The position numbers were made by a program, and so were the translations under genes. DNA of 64,000 nt from Halomonas sp. CH40 (GTDB lineage Bacteria; Pseudomonadota; Gammaproteobacteria; Pseudomonadales; Halomonadaceae), in NCBI GenBank assembly GCA_041875495.1, contig CP112982.1, positions 2,852,001 through 2,916,000 on the forward strand, read 5' to 3'. Each line of letters opens with the position of its first letter. The stretch's first letter is position 1. Of the stretch, positions 60,742 through 64,000 are shown piece after piece. The notes under the pieces were generated by a model. That model worked only from the letters and a program-made list of their open reading frames with translations. It searched no databases and was not told the DNA's origin.

Positions 60742-61332
60742 CAGGTAATCAATCACCTCCTGCGCCTCTTCAGAGAACCAATCGGCACTCCCCGTCAATC
60801 GGGCCACCTCACGTCCATTGGGGTCGATCAGCACTGTCGTCGGCAAGCCAAGTACCGCCAGATCTTGGGCGATGGCACTGTCCGGGCTGCGGTAACTCGG
60901 CAGCCGACGGATGCCGGTCTCGTCCATAAAGCGCTCGATCTCACCTGGGTCATGCTGGCCAGAAGCAATGGTGACTACCTCAAAAGACCTATCTGCGTAG
61001 GCGTTGGCCAGTCGATCCAGAGCAGGCATTTCCTCACGGCAGGGGGCGCACCAGGTCGCCCAGAGGTTCACCAGCCGCCAGTGTCCATCCAGTGACTCGA
61101 GGGTCAGTTCGCGCCCATCAGCGGTCTTGAACGGTGTCTGCTTGGGTGCCAAGCGTGGTGGCTCAGTGAGCTTTAAGGCGCGCATTTCGCCCTGCAACAG
61201 GTGGAGCGGAATCCCCTCACTCGCGGTAGATTCAGCAGCCTTTGCCAACGGCCCAGTCGTCCATTGAACAAGCATCAGCATACCTAGCAAAAAACTTGTC
61301 GCTTTGGTCAGGTGTTGGGTATTAAACGGCAT
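60721..61332 (-). CDS. TlpA family periplasmic thiol-disulfide reductase
   Basis: A 203-residue protein with an N-terminal signal/anchor (ATSFLLGMLMLVQWTTGPLA) and a thioredoxin fold with WATWCAPCREEMPALD and the cis-proline loop LGLPTTVLIDPNG. Its ATG shares an A with the stop of the upstream PCuAC-like gene (TAATG). It is last in a metal-related operon, where it may keep cysteines or metal sites reduced. Its 3' end overlaps the membrane-protein remnant. Confidence 0.9.
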   Translation of the reverse strand: MPFNTQHLTKATSFLLGMLMLVQWTTGPLAKAAESTASEGIPLHLLQGEMRALKLTEPPRLAPKQTPFKTADGRELTLESLDGHWRLVNLWATWCAPCREEMPALDRLANAYADRSFEVVTIASGQHDPGEIERFMDETGIRRLPSYRSPDSAIAQDLAVLGLPTTVLIDPNGREVARLTGSADWFSEEAQEVIDYLLTLDNG

Positions 61333-61919
61333 TAATGTGCGTGTCCTGCATGGCTATGCTGGCGGGCGCTCGCACTTTCGACTTCAACATCTAGTTCCAA
61401 CCTGCCAGCATCAGTGTCAAGGTGAACATCAAAATGCTCGCCTTCTTCCAGGGCTTTGGAGAGGCCCTCTAGCTGGATAGACAATCCATTGGGCGAGAGC
61501 ACTAAAGTGCTGGAGGGGTCCAAAGGCATAGCCTCGATCGGCGCATGCTGAGGCTCCCCATCTACCAAACGGAACCCGGTTAACTGCGCCGTTTGTGCGA
61601 TTTCGGCATGCGCACCGGTCAGGATGATGGTATCGGTGCCGGTATTTTCCAGTTCCACGTAGATGTGCGCGTCCCTGTCACGAGTAGCGTTAGTCCAGGC
61701 GTGCAGAGCGCGCAGGTTGGCAAGTTCGCTAACGTGCTTGGCATCATCGTCATGGCTGTCATCGTGGCCGTGATCATCCGCGTGTTGTTCGTCATGGTGA
61801 TCGGTGTCGCCTTGTTCATGGCCGCCGGCGAAGGCCGTGACAGCCATCAATCCCGCGACCAGCAACAGGGAAGTGATAAGGGTTTTGAAAGACACAGTAG
61901 TTACACAAGGCTTAATCAT
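61332..61919 (-). CDS. PCuAC-like periplasmic protein with His/Asp-rich tails
   Basis: A 195-residue protein: a signal peptide ending near AFA (residue 31), then about 30 residues dense in His and Asp (HEQGDTDHHDEQHADDHG opens it). A beta-sandwich resembling the copper chaperone PCuAC (IYVELENTGTDTIILTGAHAE) follows, then a His-rich end (RQHSHAGHAH). The usual Cu(I) ligands of PCuAC (HXnM, HXM) are not conserved here: QLTGFRL and LSIQLEGL replace them. Metal may instead bind the tails, perhaps zinc. Within the ABC/TlpA operon. Confidence 0.75.
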   Translation of the reverse strand: MIKPCVTTVSFKTLITSLLLVAGLMAVTAFAGGHEQGDTDHHDEQHADDHGHDDSHDDDAKHVSELANLRALHAWTNATRDRDAHIYVELENTGTDTIILTGAHAEIAQTAQLTGFRLVDGEPQHAPIEAMPLDPSSTLVLSPNGLSIQLEGLSKALEEGEHFDVHLDTDAGRLELDVEVESASARQHSHAGHAH

Positions 61920-61935
61920 CAGGGTATCTCCGCTA

Positions 61936-63252
61936 TTAGCTTCTTAGATGGGTAACAGTGGGTTGGCGCAAGACCGCCAGCGCCGGGAGCATGGCCAGGG
62001 CCAGGGTAATGCCGGCGAAGGCAGCGGCCAGGCGAATTTCCTGCCAGCCAAGACGCGCCTCGACCAGAATGTCAGTGCGCTGAGTAATCAAGGCCGACAG
62101 GACGCTGGCAGCACCTTGACCTACCCCTAGTCCCAGCAGGGTGCCGCCTAGAATCAGCACCGCACAGTAGCCCCACACCACCGCCATCAAAAAGCGGTTG
62201 GGGGCACCCAAAGCGCGCAGCAGCGCCATCTGACGGGCAAACAAACGGGACAGAATCAATAGCGCCAGCAGCACGCTGGCGGCGACCAGCATCTGGGTCA
62301 CCAGCGTGGTGATCGACATCGCCTGACGCACATCGCCCATCACCCGATACAGGTCGGTCAACACGGTCGCCGGGAAGAACGCCATGGTGTTTTCGTTGCG
62401 GCTGAACTCTGAGCGCAGTGCATAATTGGCCCATAGCTCTTCGGCCTTGACGATAATCGCCGGGGTGCCTGGGAAGTAATCCGCATCAAAGGGCGGGCCC
62501 AGCTGGTCACGTCGCTCGGGCGCATGGCCGTTGGCCAGCCCATGAACCTCCCAGACGGCCTCGACCGGCACCAGAATGGCACGGTCCCAGGGCGAGCCAG
62601 TGCGCGGCATGCGCCCCACCACCTCGAAATGTGCGTCATGCGAGTCAGCTTCCAGGCCAGCCTCTTCGCCCACCCCGTGAGACGGCTGGAAAGTGTCGCC
62701 GATGGCCAGCTCCGCTGCTGCCCCGACTACCGCTTCATAGGTCGTCTCCCAGAGCCTGCCTTCAACGCTGTCATCGGTCAGGTGGCGGGTGAATTCCGCC
62801 GTGGTGCCGACAATCGGCGAACGCTGGTAACTGTCGCCAAAGGCCAGTGGCGCGGCAATCTCGACCCGCTCATGGCGTGCAATCTGCTGATAGGTCGGGC
62901 CATCGAGCAGGCCGACATCGCTTGGCTGGAGGTAGACGGCGGCCAGCATCATGGTCATTTCGCTGCCAGGTGGGGTCACCAGCAGGTCAAACTTGTCAGC
63001 GGCCTTGGCGCTGCCCTGACGAAGCCCCCGCTCCTGAGCGATCAAGGCGCTGCCCATGCCCACCGCCACCGCAATCAGGATCACAAAGGTCAGGTTGGCC
63101 CAGCGAAAGCGCCACAGCATGGCGCGGATCAGGCGAGTGGCCGCAAAGCCATACAGCAGTGCCGCTCCGATCAACAGGATCGGTAATAACCAAGCCCCCA
63201 GCAGCAGCATTTCCTGGGCCACGATGGGCAGCCCGTCCCACAAATCACGCAT
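61936..63252 (-). CDS. FtsX-type ABC permease (MacB-like)
   Basis: A 438-residue permease with an N-terminal helix pair (about 13-60), a periplasmic domain (about 70-300) with His-rich SHGVGEEAGLEADSHDAHFEV-type sequence, and three C-terminal helices. The FtsX region holds LFARQMALLRALGAPNRFLM. AAGGAG precedes the ATG at 63252, which overlaps the ATPase gene by eight bases. Together they form a MacB/LolCDE-type complex. Related ABC pairs occur in zinc-regulated (Zrg-type) loci, which I recall only loosely. Confidence 0.87.
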   Translation of the reverse strand: MRDLWDGLPIVAQEMLLLGAWLLPILLIGAALLYGFAATRLIRAMLWRFRWANLTFVILIAVAVGMGSALIAQERGLRQGSAKAADKFDLLVTPPGSEMTMMLAAVYLQPSDVGLLDGPTYQQIARHERVEIAAPLAFGDSYQRSPIVGTTAEFTRHLTDDSVEGRLWETTYEAVVGAAAELAIGDTFQPSHGVGEEAGLEADSHDAHFEVVGRMPRTGSPWDRAILVPVEAVWEVHGLANGHAPERRDQLGPPFDADYFPGTPAIIVKAEELWANYALRSEFSRNENTMAFFPATVLTDLYRVMGDVRQAMSITTLVTQMLVAASVLLALLILSRLFARQMALLRALGAPNRFLMAVVWGYCAVLILGGTLLGLGVGQGAASVLSALITQRTDILVEARLGWQEIRLAAAFAGITLALAMLPALAVLRQPTVTHLRS

Positions 63253-63946
63253 GGTCGGTGCTCCTTTTGTCTGCGTCAGTAAGGTCTGCCGGGCGACCAT
63301 CGGCAATCGTCAGCACCTCATCCATACATGCCAGCAGGCGCTCGTCATGGCTGACCACGATCAGGGTCGTACCTTCATCACGAGCCAGCGCTACCAGGTC
63401 TTGACTCAGCGCATCGGCGGCACTGCGGTGCAGGCTGGCGGTGGGTTCATCGGCCAGCAGGATATCCGGGTTAGCCGCAAGGGCGCGGGCCACGGCAACC
63501 CGCTGGCGCTCGCCGCCAGAGAAGCTGGCCACCTTGCGCGTGCCATCCTGAATTCCCAGTCGCTGCAGATGCCCGGCTGCCCGTGCGCGGATACTGGCAC
63601 GTTCACGGCGCGGACGAAACAAGGCCGAGAGCCCGGCGTTGGTCAAGGCATCCAGCTCCTCAAACAGCAGGAAATCCTGAAAGATCATGCCCACATGGCG
63701 CTCGCGAAAGGCGGCGCGACGCCCCTGAGAAAGTTCGACCAGGTTGGTATCCCCCCAACCAATGTGCCCTTCCAGGCGGTCAAGCAAGCCGGAAAGCGCA
63801 TACAAGAGGGTCGACTTGCCCGCACCAGACGGCCCGCGAATGCCTAGCGAGCGGCCGGAGGCAAGTTTTAGGCGAGGAATTTCCAACAGCGGCTGGCCAT
63901 TGTCGGCGCTCACCTTGAGGGCATGCACATCAAGCGCAAGTGTCAT
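63245..63946 (-). CDS. ABC transporter ATPase (LolD/MacB type)
   Basis: A 233-residue ATPase with Walker A GPSGAGKST (about residue 38), signature FSGGERQRVAVARAL, Walker B ILLADEPTASLHRS, and H-loop VVSHDERLL. It overlaps the permease gene and starts 15 bp after the stop of the gene that runs off the window. It couples ATP hydrolysis to movement of the periplasmic part of the permease. Confidence 0.92.
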   Translation of the reverse strand: MTLALDVHALKVSADNGQPLLEIPRLKLASGRSLGIRGPSGAGKSTLLYALSGLLDRLEGHIGWGDTNLVELSQGRRAAFRERHVGMIFQDFLLFEELDALTNAGLSALFRPRRERASIRARAAGHLQRLGIQDGTRKVASFSGGERQRVAVARALAANPDILLADEPTASLHRSAADALSQDLVALARDEGTTLIVVSHDERLLACMDEVLTIADGRPADLTDADKRSTDHA

Positions 63947-63961
63947 GGCAACGCCCCCCCC

Positions 63962-64000
63962 TCAGCTGTAGCTGGCATCGGCCAGGCGCACCATACTCAA
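63962..64000 (-). CDS. C-terminal end of an upstream gene
   Basis: The last 12 codons of a leftward gene (LSMVRLADASYS, then TGA at 63964-63962). It ends 15 bp before the ATPase gene, so it is likely the preceding member of the metal operon. Too short to identify. Confidence 0.5.
   Translation of the reverse strand: MSMVRLADASYS

Noticed and set aside
1..64000. tRNA, rRNA, CRISPR array, prophage or integron.
   Set aside because: No cloverleaf-like segment, rRNA sequence, regularly spaced repeat array, phage structural gene or integrase was seen in any gap.

Overview
The window looks like a chromosomal segment of a halophilic gammaproteobacterium, most likely Halomonas or another member of the Halomonadaceae. 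The main evidence is a full ectoine-degradation gene set (doeA, doeB, doeX, doeC, doeD), a Pseudomonas/Halomonas-type aa3 cytochrome c oxidase locus, and GC-rich coding sequence throughout. No rRNA, tRNA, CRISPR array or prophage was seen.

Layout. 1-4.3 kb: an RND efflux pump (partial) with its adaptor, then a half-size ABC exporter. 4.4-7 kb: a more AT-rich island with two tandem MNT/HEPN (MntA/HepT-type) toxin-antitoxin modules, a lone DUF3037 gene and a YnfA-like membrane protein. 7-10.5 kb: a methyltransferase, an Ldh-family dehydrogenase and a LysE-type exporter. 10.5-20 kb: the aa3 oxidase locus on the minus strand (coxB, ctaD, ctaG, coxC, SURF1, ctaA, ctaB, a TlpA-like thioredoxin), with a small DUF2909-type gene on the opposite strand. 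20-23.5 kb: a serine hydrolase and a Tat-type amidohydrolase separated by a 264-bp MITE-like element. 23.7-28.4 kb: a translationally coupled TolC/HlyD/two-permease export operon with no ATPase gene.

28.4-42.5 kb is the ectoine catabolic region. DoeA opens ectoine, DoeB deacetylates the product to diaminobutyrate, DoeD transaminates it, DoeC oxidises aspartate semialdehyde to aspartate, and DoeX is the Lrp/AsnC regulator. Between doeX and doeC sit four genes not needed for that pathway: a carbon-nitrogen hydrolase, an ATP-grasp enzyme, a C45 autoproteolytic acyltransferase/hydrolase and an oversized Orn/Lys/Arg-type decarboxylase. This is the best candidate for an undescribed metabolic system here.

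42.7-50 kb: ghrA, a DUF3108 protein, lysO, bioB with a BirA-like operator, a CNNM/CBS membrane protein, and an orphan higA cut off from its toxin gene by an IS1380-family insertion. 50-54.3 kb: a LolD/FtsX/AttH-like operon. 54.3-60.6 kb: a glycosyltransferase, two chemoreceptors, a DCC protein and a cation diffusion facilitator. 60.6-64 kb: a remnant of a membrane-protein gene abuts a metal-related operon (TlpA-like, PCuAC-like, MacB-type ABC transporter) that runs off the right edge.

Start codons were chosen by reading Shine-Dalgarno sequences and family-typical N-termini, so many genes are shorter than their maximal open frame. Functions rest on motif recognition only; no database search was run.
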